Assembly: GCF_009730915.1 (NCBI RefSeq) | Contig: NC_052482.1 | Coordinates: forward strand, 3,782,001-3,846,000 | From: Dioscorea cayenensis subsp. rotundata | Lineage: Eukaryota > Streptophyta > Magnoliopsida > Dioscoreales > Dioscoreaceae | DNA length: 64,000 nucleotides | Direction of reading: 5' to 3' | Shown: positions 47,648 through 58,859 of the stretch, piece after piece | Numbering within the stretch: position 1 is the first letter of the stretch | How the letters are laid out: each line of letters begins with the position of its first letter | Position numbers and translations under genes: made by a program | The notes under the pieces: generated by a model | What the model saw: the letters and a program-made list of their open reading frames with translations, nothing else | Databases searched by the model: none | Told to the model about the DNA's origin: nothing

Positions 47648-50600
47648 TTACATTTCTGAAGGTACTCCGTGGGTCTCGCTTCCGGTTCGTTTAGATTTGT
47701 GCTTGGAGCGCTTTTCCCGCTTTTTGCTCCTGCACAAAAGTTAGCAAAATACTTCCAGCAACAAAAATTGAAATGGTAAAAGGAAAAATCATGATTTGTT
47801 AATAGTTGAAAGAAAATACTCATCAACAGAGCTTGGATCCAAACAGTTCTTCAGTTTCCGGTCAATATGCCTCATGTCTTTTGCTGTCGGGATCTTCAGT
47901 TTTTCAACCTGCAGTCATCCTCGAAAGCATGTGAACAACCACAAAGGCGAAGAAAAGATGAGTAGTTAGGAATAGGTGTGTTATGAAACTTTGGCACATT
48001 CAACAGTATATAAGAGCAACTACATTGTTAATTTATCCATCCCCCAACAGTTGAGTATCCTGAGCAACTTTGTAATGAACATTTCAATTGAGTTTCTCAA
48101 CTAGATGATTATATTCCTTGTATTCAACACCATTAAGATTTTGAGTGGAAGGTCTCCGTGAAATTTAAACCGAACCACCAAACAAATTCATGGTTTGATC
48201 TATTACTGTTACCAGAACGATGAATGGTTTCCCTTTCAGTCCTCACAATAAACAAACCTTAGTTCCAGCTCAACCATGGTTAATATAAAGCTAACAGTCA
48301 TCACCATTTTAGTGAACAGTTTTCTATTGGAAGATGTTAAATCCTCATCTAATGACTAAAATAGCAAATACTTACCCTAACCCTAACCAATATCATAATC
48401 AGGTAAACTTTCACACTGATGTCACTCCCTTGTGTCAAAAGAAAAGCCCTTCCAAAGTGCTAATTACAGATCCTAATAGAATATCAATATTGAAGAATAT
48501 CCTGTACAGTATAATTTCCACAGTCCTGTGCCAGATTTGACCATAAGCTTCAAGAATTAGAGACATTATAGAAAAACATTCACATATGACCGAGTGCTTA
48601 CCAAAAAGTCAACAGCCTTCAGAGATTCAGTAAGCTCCAAAGTGCTATGGCTGGCGCATTGCCGATTGAATATGCCCTCTAAATAACTGCAGAAATTTAT
48701 GACTTAATAGAAAACAGTTGGCAACATAAGAAGATAAAAGGTCAAAGCCTTTCAAGGAAGGAGAAAGAGAAAAGTGAGAAACCTCTCAAAAATCAAGTAC
48801 CCTGTGCACCTCATTCGACCTGCACAAAGCTGCCAATGCGAGCTGCACAAAGAGATCTCACGCACTAAAACATAAACTAGTATTTGATGAAAAATTATCT
48901 TGCTATTAAATGTGGCACCGACAAAACCAATTTCAACCAAAAAAAAAGGAATAAGATGTCATATGAATGCAAAAATTCCAGCCTGAATTATGCAGGTACC
49001 CTGTCATGTGCCTATAATTATTAATTGGAAATCTATAAGTAGAATATAGCAACTGTTAAAGCCAAATCAAGGCATCAAATAACCTTAAAAGAATGATGAG
49101 ATAAATGCCTAAGCATGGCTTAGATCCAGGAAAAAGATGACATACTAAAGAAACATGCACCATAAAAGATGAAAAGACACAAAGGCGCATTTCACTGAAA
49201 AGAAATAAAAACAAGAATAGAATCATAAGAAAAATGTTCATTAAGCAGTCTACAATGTAGATAGCATTTACCTGGCCAGGAGGGAAAAGAAGAGGTGCAT
49301 CAGTCAGCATGATCTTATCTACCTCTGATTTAGCTGTTTCAATGAGATCCTATAGAAAAAGAAAAAAGAGAGTGAAGTTGAAACATTGAGAATTGTACCA
49401 AGTTATATACATAACATGATTGGATATTTTCCCTAAACACAAACAAGTATATATAAAACAAATTTTCTCCAAAAACAACACAAATGAATGCCAACAATAA
49501 CATTTAGACAGCACCTTTCTAGAATAACAATGCTTGGTAGAGTCATCAATTAAGCAAAAGACAAAACCAACAATAAGTTCAAGATACCCTCAAAGGTTAT
49601 TACAGGAGTTTGGTGAGTATTAACAATCAACAATAAGCCCAATGGCTAGAAAATGAATTTTTTACATGCAATTATCACAATCAAAGACCATCAAGTAGCA
49701 ATATCACACCAGGGTCCTTTCTTTCATATCAGAATCCATCAAATTCATGACCACTAGTTCAAGTCAATGGGTGTTTTCTCATTATACAGTGTCATACAAG
49801 ATGATTCATTTCTCAAGGACGTGATCAGTATTAAGGGAAAAAAAAAGACTGCTTCACTTGTCCACCTCGCTGTCCACCTAAAGTTATCATGTTGTAGTCA
49901 ATCAAACTATTATAAAGGCCAGATTAAATTTTTAATTATTAGTGGTAACTAGGAAATTTGGTTATTAGATTGAGAATTTCTTTAGAAAGTCTTGTATCCA
50001 AAAAAGTTGAATTTATAATGGCCAATTAAGCATAAGCTGATTATCATGTTATGGACATTTATAAGTTCTACTATTATTCCCTTTAAATTCCCCATGACAT
50101 CAGAAGGTCCTTGAACCCTAAACCATAAATCTTAAATCTTAAACCTTGAACCCTAAGGAGAATAAAATGGGAAAAGCAGTTGAAATGTGATATTGTGCCT
50201 ACTTGAAACAAAAACCAGCAGTGCGGGCCATGATTGCTAAATGGTAAAGAAAAAGAGTAAATAGTAAATAAAATGGAGCAGCAGTAGCAGCAGAAGAAAG
50301 CAGGAAAATTGAAGGAGACCTGGAAATGTCAGGTCCCTCATCATTTACACTTATGGTAGGTGTATTAAGTGTTAGTTATATGTAATTTATGTTATTAGTT
50401 CAGTCTGGTTGTTTAAGAGTATATTCCTGGCTTTTAAGGAGGAGACAGACATTTTGAATACAATAAAGTTTGCTTACATTTAACAAGATAGTTATGGACA
50501 GTTTGGAATCTATTCCAAATTCTGGCATATTCAATCTATGTAAAACCTAATTCAGCCATCAAGGAAGATGACCTGCTTCTACTCCACATTCTAAAAGTGA

Positions 50601-53600
50601 GGTCAGGACTATCTCAAATGATATCCCTTGTGGAAGGTAGTATCCTATCATTTTGTATCATAGCCAGGTTACATCCTCGTAATAGAGATGAGCACATAGA
50701 CCAGAGGGGCAGGTTGCAACATATAGCACAAAAGGTATAAAAGACCAACAACCAAATAGAATTTTGATGAATGTCCAACTAACAGCTGTACAAGATCCAC
50801 AATGTTAATTTTATGGAGTTTTGCATGTCATAACCAAATGAATGGCATTTTAAAGTTTCAAAATTCTTCAAACTCAACAAAAAGAGAAAGATAAAAGTTG
50901 TGTTTGGTTAGTGAGTTAGAGTATGTTTTCAAAAAAATCAATTTTGAAAATAGGTTGTCGGAATAATTTTTATGAGTTAACACACTATGACTTTTTTTAC
51001 CACTAGTTAGAATTAAATATTTTAAACTTAAATTTACTATTAAGTTCATTAGAAGTATTTATTAATATTAATATTTAAAAAAATTCATTAATACATCAAA
51101 TATTTAAATAATTAATTTTTATAAAAAAAAGAAATAAATAAGATAACTCAAACATTGCTTGTTTGAAGCATCTGGCTAGCTTGCTGACCAAAAAAGACCA
51201 AAGTAATTAATCTTTGCTGTCTATCACCTAAAAGGAATGAACTGCTAGTATCAGTGTTTAAGACAGACTTGTTGAGTCATTTTGGTCCATCTGAATATGA
51301 AAATTTTGACACAACTTTGAAGAAGTTTCAGACAAACGGAAAATGTGGAATAATATCCAGAGAAGTTTGAAGAATTAATGACAATGATACAGGACTAACC
51401 AGAACAATGATCGTTGGAAATTTCATATGAGAATTAAAACATGAAATCCAGCGATGCGTAGAACAGTGAAGGCCATGAACTCTATAGGGGGTATTCTCCA
51501 TTTCTCATCCATACCAAAGACAGATGAGTAAGAACTAAGAAAGGGACAGACATGGGGAATGTGAGAAATCCATAGAGCTAATCAGAGGGAAGCTATCACC
51601 TATCCCAACTCAACTATTGGACAAAACCCTTTCTAGTGATTGGCTTAGGCCAAGGGCCAGTGTTACAGTTGTGACAAGAAGTCTAAATCTAGCCACCAGG
51701 GCTGAGAACAACTACTTCACATTGGAGGTAGAGGGAAAACATCAAAAAGGATCACAAGAACATAAACATAAGGATGAGCCCATGAGAAAAGCAATGGGTA
51801 ACATTGCAGTCTATGCTTTAAATGGGATTGCAGGGAAAAGAATGACGCAGGTAAAGGGCACTGTTAAGCACAGCAATGGACCATTCTCATCAATTTCAGT
51901 AGCAAATGTGAGGATGAGCAACGAAGTTGCAACTTCAACATAACCCACCTGAGCTGCCTCACACTTTAAGGTTATGGTAGCAAATAAAAACAAACTGGAA
52001 TGTGGGCAGTGTTTAAAAAGGTTCCAATCAGAGTTCAGGGTTGCAGATTTCAAGTAGACTTGTGCCCGATTCACTTATTTATATATAGTGGTTGTTGTGC
52101 TCAAGATTCACCTGCTGAAGCAGCTGGGAGATGTCTGTGTAATTGGAACCATGTAACAATGCAATTTCAATATCAAGGTAGATTCCAGCAGATCATGGAC
52201 AAAAAGAATAAGGCAACATAGCTGGTAAGTAACAGTCATACATGTGAATCCAAGCAGTTAAACAGTAGTATCCTCAGTTCAAGCTTGAGGCCAGTGTGGC
52301 TTTAAAAATGAAGACAATGTAAGGCCACCCATCATTTATACTTACCAGAGTCATATTAAGCATTAGTGACGTGTTATTTCTATTATTAAAGTTTATTACG
52401 AATTAAGAGCATGTTTCTCAGTTTTAGGAGACAATAGACAATTTTTGAAGTTAGGAAAAGGCTCTTATGTTTAAGGAGATAGTTATGAATAAGGTCGAGA
52501 TTGATTCCATACTAAATACTGCAGTTTTCTATCCATATAAAACCCACTTCAGCAATCTATAAAAAGATCATATTTCTATTCCGAAATCTAAGAACAAGGT
52601 TGGGATTATCAGATATAGGAAAGATGTATACTGTTAGAAACAAGGTTGATGAGGAGTAAGCTCAGATTTGCTCATTTCATCCTTCATTAGCAAAAGGGTC
52701 TAATCAACTCAAGAAACTTATTCTCAACTCAACAGTGAGCTAGTGAGTATTCCAATCCTTGGTTATTTGTTTCTTTCATCCATGAAATTGACGTCATCTA
52801 TTTTAATTGCCTTCATTATAAATCACCTTAGCACTCCTCAACACAAATCCACTTGTAGAAATGTATATTAATTTATTTTTCTAATTTTTGTAGGACAAAC
52901 TTTCTCATGGAGAGTAGAACTACACACTTTGATATTCTTGCATGATATAAAATGGAAAGATATTAGGGAAATAAACAGATAAAGATAGGAAAGAAGAATA
53001 AAATAGCAATGCAATAAAAAATGAAAAAGCAAGAAAGCTTCTTATTTAGTGGTGGCCACCAATCTTACTATTTTAGCAACCGTGCCTACATGACTGCTCA
53101 AGAGTACAATAACTTCTAAAAATAACCAAAACTGTTTTTTTTTCTTCCTAAAATAAGCACTCATGAAGGAAATACACATATTTGGGTCTTTTTCCTCAGA
53201 AGTGCTTATTTGTGAGTTACACACTTCAAAGAGAAACAAAAATCGAATCCGAAAGGTTTAATTCACATACCCCTGTTTGAATCACATTGACACAGGCATA
53301 ATCTTTCTTAACCTATCCACCAAGTATTAAACCTTCCTGCTGACACAAAGTTATAAAAGACAAAACTGACAGTGCCCATCCAAGAAATTTAGCATCATAC
53401 AGATTCAACCTAACAGATACAAGTTAAAGTCAAATATGGAGATCAATTGATCTCAAGCTTGATTAATGTCCAATAATTATTCAACCTTACAGATACTAGT
53501 TCAAAATCAAATATGGAGATCAATTGCTTTCAACCTTCCAGATACTAGTTAAAAGTCAAATATCAATTACTAGTCTAAACATACTAAACATACATGCGTA

Positions 53601-55898
53601 ATAATTATTCCTAAAACAAAAACCAGAATTACCTTGAACTTGCTTGGTTCATCAATTCTTGATTGGCAGAATTCCTGCAGAAGAAAGAGAAAAGCACCAA
53701 TTACTATGTGCCACAACATTAATGAGACACTCAGGATATGCAAGACCTTCAAAACTTAGTCATTTTTAAATTTCATACTAAATAGGACATGCAGGAAAAT
53801 ATAAGAGCATGAAAGACAGACTCACCTCCATGTCAGCAACAAAGCCTTCGATTGGACGATAAGGAGCATACACAATAAGATCAAATCCTAAGCTCTGAAA
53901 GTACTTGATCATTAAGTATTTATGCAAACAACAAGCAGACTGATGTCATCAAACAAAATACAATAGGAAATGCACCTGAAGGACAAGCATCTCATTATTA
54001 AGAATCATCTTATGATCTTGTTGGATTCCTTTACCAAGTTCCTCAGCAGACACATGATTTTCTTCAACTTTGCAGGAAGCATATATGCAAGTTAGCCTGT
54101 AAACAGAAAAAGGCAAAGGTGTACTGTATATCAAGATGGTGACCTACTAATTATCAACTAACAATGATATTTGTACTACTTAGCTCCACCTAGAACACAA
54201 GAATAATAGCACTACGAGATATTGAATGAAAGCAAACAGGCACTGTGGCATCTGTCGAAGTCATGTAAGTTATGGAGGTGCAAAACCATAAAAATCATGC
54301 TAATTAAATTTCCTATTTACGTTGAAGGATGCTAAGATGATAGAATATATCCAATCATTAATGGGGAAGCAAGAGTAACATAGGCTACTAAAACTGGCCA
54401 CAAGGGCACCATAATCAATCTAAGGTTGACGGGCATAAAAAAAATAAGAAAGATAAAAAAAAGGAAAAAGAAATTCAGACATAGAACAAAAGAATTATCA
54501 CGCACATTATGTGTTTAGGGTGATGCTCCATCACAGACCACTGCAAATAAAACCTTTTAAAGTATATGATAGCTGTTGCCTGTCACAGCGTGAAATAAGA
54601 TTACTTTCTGAAAGAGTAACTCTGTTTTAAACAAAATGTCACCATAATGCCCATACCTGAATTTTTGTGAGGGAACATAAATGCTCCGCAAACTTCTTGA
54701 ATTTTTTGTTCATAAAACACTTGCATAAGTTGCTCTTCTTCACAACTAAGAGGCTTTGAAGTGGATTGTCTTTCTGTCGTGGAATAGTTGTTTAAGTATC
54801 AAGACAGTTAGACCAGCACAAGAAAGCTTGAAATAAAAAGGAAAAGAACATTTGCAAGAACACTTTCAAACTATTAATGAAGTAAATAAATTTTCAGCAA
54901 GTACAAAAATAGGAGATGAGCTTACCATTCTCTCTTTGGTCATGGATGGGTTCAGGATAGGATAGTGATCCATCAACACTAACTTCCAGACGTGTGGTAC
55001 CGTACTTCAAGCAAACAATTATTCTTATTTTAGATAAAGAAGGAAAAATGATCCATACATTGTTGAGAAAGAAAACAACCATGCTCAGTAGGAGAAGAAA
55101 ATGGTTAAAATGTCATCACAAAAAACATGAGCAAGATGGTTGTATCAACCTAGTAAATGAATATTAAGTTAAATTCAGGAATTGATTCCACCATAAAATT
55201 GAATAAAGGTCAATGAAACAATTATCAATGCACATATCCCTGATTCATTTTTACTCAGCAAAAACTATCTTGGGTAGGCTACACCTATAGCAAATAAATT
55301 TACATAAAAAAAAAAGATTTTTTTTTTTAAAAAGGCAGCATCAAAAGGTTACCTGCTCCAGCATTTTTGCAGCTCGTTGATTTGCAGTCTCATGCTTTTC
55401 GACCTAAACACAAAAAAAAAAAAAAAGTGAGATACCAACACAACAAGGAAAAGAATCAACTAAAGACATATAAAATAAATAAATAAATAATTATCCAGAA
55501 GCATGTTTCATGTTTGCTCTTGATACTACCTCCACAATAGGTGAGTGGTACTTCATTCTCCTCCCAAGTCAAAGGTTGAGGGTTTAAATTCCTCCCAATT
55601 CGAAGGTCGAGGGCTCACAGCTTACCCACATTTATCAAAAAGAAAAAAAGTTTGACCTTGAAAAACATCTAAATGACACAAATTTCTAAAGAACCAAACA
55701 AACTGCTATTGATTGATGACCAGCACAAAATGATAAAATTTTACAAGCATTATCACTAATTCCTAGAGAAACTCAAAAATCACACATTGTCACTTGAAGG
55801 CATTGAAGAAAAAGTGATGTGGGAAGTGATGACATTACCAGGTCTTCAGGAGAGAAAATCCACCTCGATCGATGGGTAGACGTCTGAAAATCAGCCAT
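47648..55898 (-). CDS. CYCH1-1: Cyclin H (CDK-activating kinase / TFIIH subunit), frame-disrupted
   Basis: Regulatory subunit of the CDK-activating kinase, which works in cell-cycle control and TFIIH transcription. Thirteen exons: 55898-55839, 55405-55355, 55004-54926, 54773-54657, 54579-54506 (or 54572-54506), 54096-53976, 53894-53826, 53674-53633, 49349-49272, 48842-48783, 48686-48602, 47908-47820 and 47729-47648. Splice sites are GT-AG. It starts [20 protein letters not shown], has the first cyclin fold ([54 protein letters not shown]), then [17 protein letters not shown] and [13 protein letters not shown], and a basic tail ([13 protein letters not shown]). Family length would be about 334. 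Two extra bases in five-A/T runs (exon 4 near 54662-54666; exon 10 near 48788-48792) break the family frame. The first could be bypassed by an acceptor 7 bases downstream; the second gives an in-frame TGA at 48788-48786. Confidence 0.9.
50327..52640 (+). mobile_element. Decayed Ty3/gypsy-like element in cyclin H intron 8
   Basis: Two diverged LTR-like copies, 50327-50650 (TGTCAGGTCCCTCATC...CCTATCA) and about 52318-52640 (TGTAAGGCCACCCATC...), surround a 1.67-kb interior. Directly after the left copy, TTGTATCATAGCC (50653-50665) matches the initiator-Met primer site at 11 of 13 positions. A reading frame around 51617-51943 contains ALNGIAGK...VKGTV, like the region before the aspartic protease of Ty3/gypsy elements; it then loses frame. 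No polymerase or integrase remains. It lies opposite to the gene and explains over half of the 4.28-kb intron. Confidence 0.5.
55535..55650 (+). mobile_element. Probable tRNA-derived SINE in cyclin H intron 1
   Basis: GTGAGTGGTAC (A-box-like, 55541) is followed by GAGGGTTTAAATTCC (55578-55592), a B-box in which the CG of GGTTCGAATTCC has decayed to TA. The sequence then runs to an A-rich tail (55636-55650). This order fits a plus-strand SINE. No target duplication could be read. Confidence 0.45.
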
Positions 55899-56300
55899 TG
55901 ATCTTCCAATTTTCTTTCTCTTCAATTTCCCCTAAATTTCCAAACTTTTCCCTTGCTTTTTCCAAAATCGGTGAAAGATAAGGACCCACTACGAGAGAGT
56001 TTGCCTCGCGTGATCTCCTATCTGATTCTCAGCTCGAGCTCAGCTGTTTACGCAAATGAGCGATGATTGCTTTCCCGGAGAGAGATGACGGCAACAACTC
56101 AACGAGCGAGAGAAGGTGGCGGCCACCCTCAACAAGAGAGAGAGGTGAGGCGGCGACGCCGGTGCTCCAAATGGAGGGAGAGAGAGGTCCCCGCCACACG
56201 CAAAGAAGAGAGACGGAGAGGGAAAGGGAGAGAGACAACTACCGAAGTGAGAGGGAGAGAGTTATTAGTGTAAGATTTGAGAGAAAGATGTGCACAAAAT
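55899..56300 (-). promoter_or_regulatory. Cyclin H leader and proximal promoter
   Basis: On the minus strand, long CT-rich runs (TCTCTCCCTCTCACTTCGG, CACCTCTCTCTCTTGTTGAG) lead to the ATG at 55898. Such Y-patch sequence is usual near plant transcription starts. A possible acceptor AATTTAG at 55932-55938 would allow splicing from an upstream leader exon. The ORFs read from this tract on both strands are low-complexity artefacts. Confidence 0.45.
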
Positions 56301-56375
56301 AACTTTACACTTTTACACCTCAACTATGATTTCCTCTTTCATCTTTTTTTTTTACCATAACCCATAAAATAGTTG

Positions 56376-56887
56376 TCTTTTTGAAAGAATCTAAGTTGTA
56401 ATAAAGAAGGCACAAATTGCAAGAATTATCACCAGAATACTATTTGATAGAAGTAAACAGAAAAAGCGAAAGCTTTATACAATAACCAGCCCTAATGTCT
56501 GAGTTTCCTCTCCAAATCTTGAACTTTTCCATCACTCCAGCACTATCAATCATTCAAACACAAACCAATAGAGAATCTCACTCACCAACCAGAGCACAAC
56601 AAAAATCAAGCTCAAGAAACCACAAATACATCACTACAGACTTCAAAACTCAAAAAATCCATCAATCAAAGTGCATATACAAAAATCACACAAAATATAA
56701 CAGCATATTCATCACAGAATCACCAATCTACAAGAAAGCATACAATGAAGCGAGAATCAAAACAGATGATCATGATTACTATGATGATGGGCATTCAAGA
56801 ACGAACCTGGATTGGATGGAGGTCAAGATGAGGCGGCCGCCGGCCGGAAGCTAGCGAGGGAGAAGGGCTTCGGCAGAGTGTGTGTGC

Positions 56888-56927
<40 letters not shown>

Positions 56928-57190
56928 GGGAATGGACTACATGGTCTCGTGAGAAATCGGATTCGGGTCCCATTGAATCGGGTTTCGGATGGGTTTAAGG
57001 TTGGAGCGGATCCGGATCCGATTTGAATTGGGTTTGGGTCTGGAACAAGGCAGTAGATTGGATTTTTTTTTCAGTCTTTGGAAAACAGTGAAATTAGTTT
57101 GCAGTTCATCATTTTTTTTAAAAAAAGTAATCTTATGACTCTCTTTTTAATTTTGTTTGAGAGATTAATTACTTGTGATTTTGCAAGTAA
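56376..57190 (-). repeat. Diverged duplicate of the ZRF1 promoter/leader-exon region
   Basis: The segment aligns in the same orientation with 45660-46470. Shared blocks include ACAATAACCAGCCCTA, AATCTTGAACTT, CATCAATCA, GAACGAACCTGGATTG and GGAGGTCAAGATG. The leader splice donor is kept (CCAG|GTTCGTTC on the minus strand, exon edge 56807). The copy therefore holds the promoter, the leader exon (carrying a (GA)n run at 56890-56924) and about 430 bases of leader intron, but no coding sequence. It ends about 480 bases upstream of the cyclin H start codon. It could be inert, or it could act as a promoter or leader for cyclin H. Confidence 0.85.
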
Positions 57191-57359
57191 AATGAAGGGG
57201 TAGGTTATAATATATATATATATATATTAAAAGTTAAATTTTAATTTTAATTTAAAATTTTCACATAGTTTATTAATTACTTTTTATATTTTTAGAATCT
57301 TTACCATTAAAATTTTATCTAATATATTAAAGATTAATGTCATATATATCATAGTCATC

Positions 57360-58047
57360 CCTAGGGTGCAATTGAGCCGAGCTGAGCTTTGAAGCATTCG
57401 AGCTTAGCTCGACAGAATTAGCTACAGGCTCAAACTCGATTTGAGACCATACTTATAAGCTTGAGCTTGGCTCGAGATAGTAAACTTAAGCTCGAGCTCG
57501 CTGTGAGTTCGACTCAAAAGAAGCTCATTTCTGATAAAAACGAGCCGAGCTAGAGCTCACTTCAAGCTAGGCTCGAAAGAAGTTCATTATGGTAAAAACA
57601 AGCCAAGCTTGAGCTTGAGCTCGCTTCTAGCATAGCTTGAAAAAAGTTTTAAAAAATAATAAATCATAATGACTATTATTAATAAATTATTTTTAATACA
57701 TATATAAATCCATTCATACTCAGGAAAAAAATGCACATTTAGCAAACTTGTTTAACAGGTTCACGACTAGTAAGTTCATTATTATGTTTATTTAACATAC
57801 TTGTTAGTAGGCTCACGAGCAAACTCATTTACCAAGCTCGCAAGCCTACTCATGAGATTGATAATGAGCAAGCTCGTAAGCATTAACGGGACGAGCAGTA
57901 TGTGGCTTAAGCTCAACTCATTTAATAATTCGAGCTTAAATGTTAAGCTCGAGCTCGGCTCGAGTTCGGCTCATTTACTTAATGAACGAGCTTTCTCCGA
58001 GCCGAGCTCCGAGTAATTCGCGAGCGGCTTAGTTCATTTGCAGCCCT
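57360..58047. mobile_element. Non-autonomous hAT-like element, GAGCTCGAG-rich
   Basis: The ends are TAGGGTGCAATTGAGCC (left) and its inverted counterpart ...TTCATTTGCAGCCCTA (right). Flanking 8-mers GTCATCCC and GTCACTGC match at 5 of 8, a decayed hAT-type duplication. The interior is filled with GCTCGAGCTCGGCTCG variants near both ends, which fold back on each other, around an AT-rich centre. The same TAGGG-start architecture is seen at 458-1112. Confidence 0.6.
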
Positions 58048-58054
58048 AGTCACT

Positions 58055-58855
58055 GCCCAAGAAGAGGTGGTTCTACCGTAATCCAAGAAGAGGTTGGTGC
58101 TTATTTTCTCTTCTTCCTCTTCCCTTTGCCCTCCATGTTAACATCTCATAGTCGCTTCTTTTTAGTACACCTTCTGTATTTGTTTGGAGATTGTCTATTT
58201 GATACACTGATGTGAGTTTTTGTATTAGTTGATTAAGGAAAATATGAGGGGATGGAATTTTGAAAACTTATTAGGAGGTATTATGCATTATTGATTATTA
58301 ATTTACAATTACAATATTCAAATGTGTATTTTTTTTTTTGGTGTAGGGTATTTATTTTATACAAAGATGTGGTCTTGCATTGATAGTTGCTATTTGATAC
58401 CCTTTTATTTATTTATTTATTACCTTGCATTGACTTGATTCAATCCATTTCCTCTTTATAGCTAAGCTATATGAGGTTCCTCTCTTTATATTTAATCATG
58501 AAGCTCATGTGCATAGTAATGAAGTTCAGCCTGACCTTATTTTGGTTTATGTAATTTTATTTAATTACATAAAGATAAATAACCTGATTTTACATAATGC
58601 AAAAAAAAAAAAAAAATCTCAATAATCCTGCTTGTTTATGTTTTATTAAACTAATAAGAATAACAATGTCTTCATGCTTGCTGAAAATGTTTAAAGAATA
58701 CTTCAACTTTCATTTCACTTATTAGGAACATAGAAACAACACTTACATCATAATTCATATTACATATTAGTAACTGCTAACTTTGTGCCCATACAATTTT
58801 TTTTATGTAGGTTGGTAATCATTTTTTGATATGGCACATCACCAAATTTCTGCCC
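58055..58855. other. Transposon-derived intergenic DNA
   Basis: The first 90 bases (CCAAGAAGAGGTTGG...CTTCCCTTTGCCCTCCATG) match the exon-donor-intron segment at 62650-62730, so this is a second, decayed copy of that element. The rest is AT-rich with a T run and a 15-A run (about 58600-58617). No gene is seen. Confidence 0.5.
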
Positions 58856-58859
58856 ATCA

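Noticed and set aside
51617..51943. 108-codon ORF as a possible nested gene in cyclin H intron 8
   Set aside because: The residues resemble a retroelement gag/pre-protease region and lie between two LTR-like copies.
56029..56323. ORFs on both strands upstream of cyclin H
   Set aside because: They are low-complexity Ser/Leu or Arg/Glu translations of the CT/GA-rich leader.
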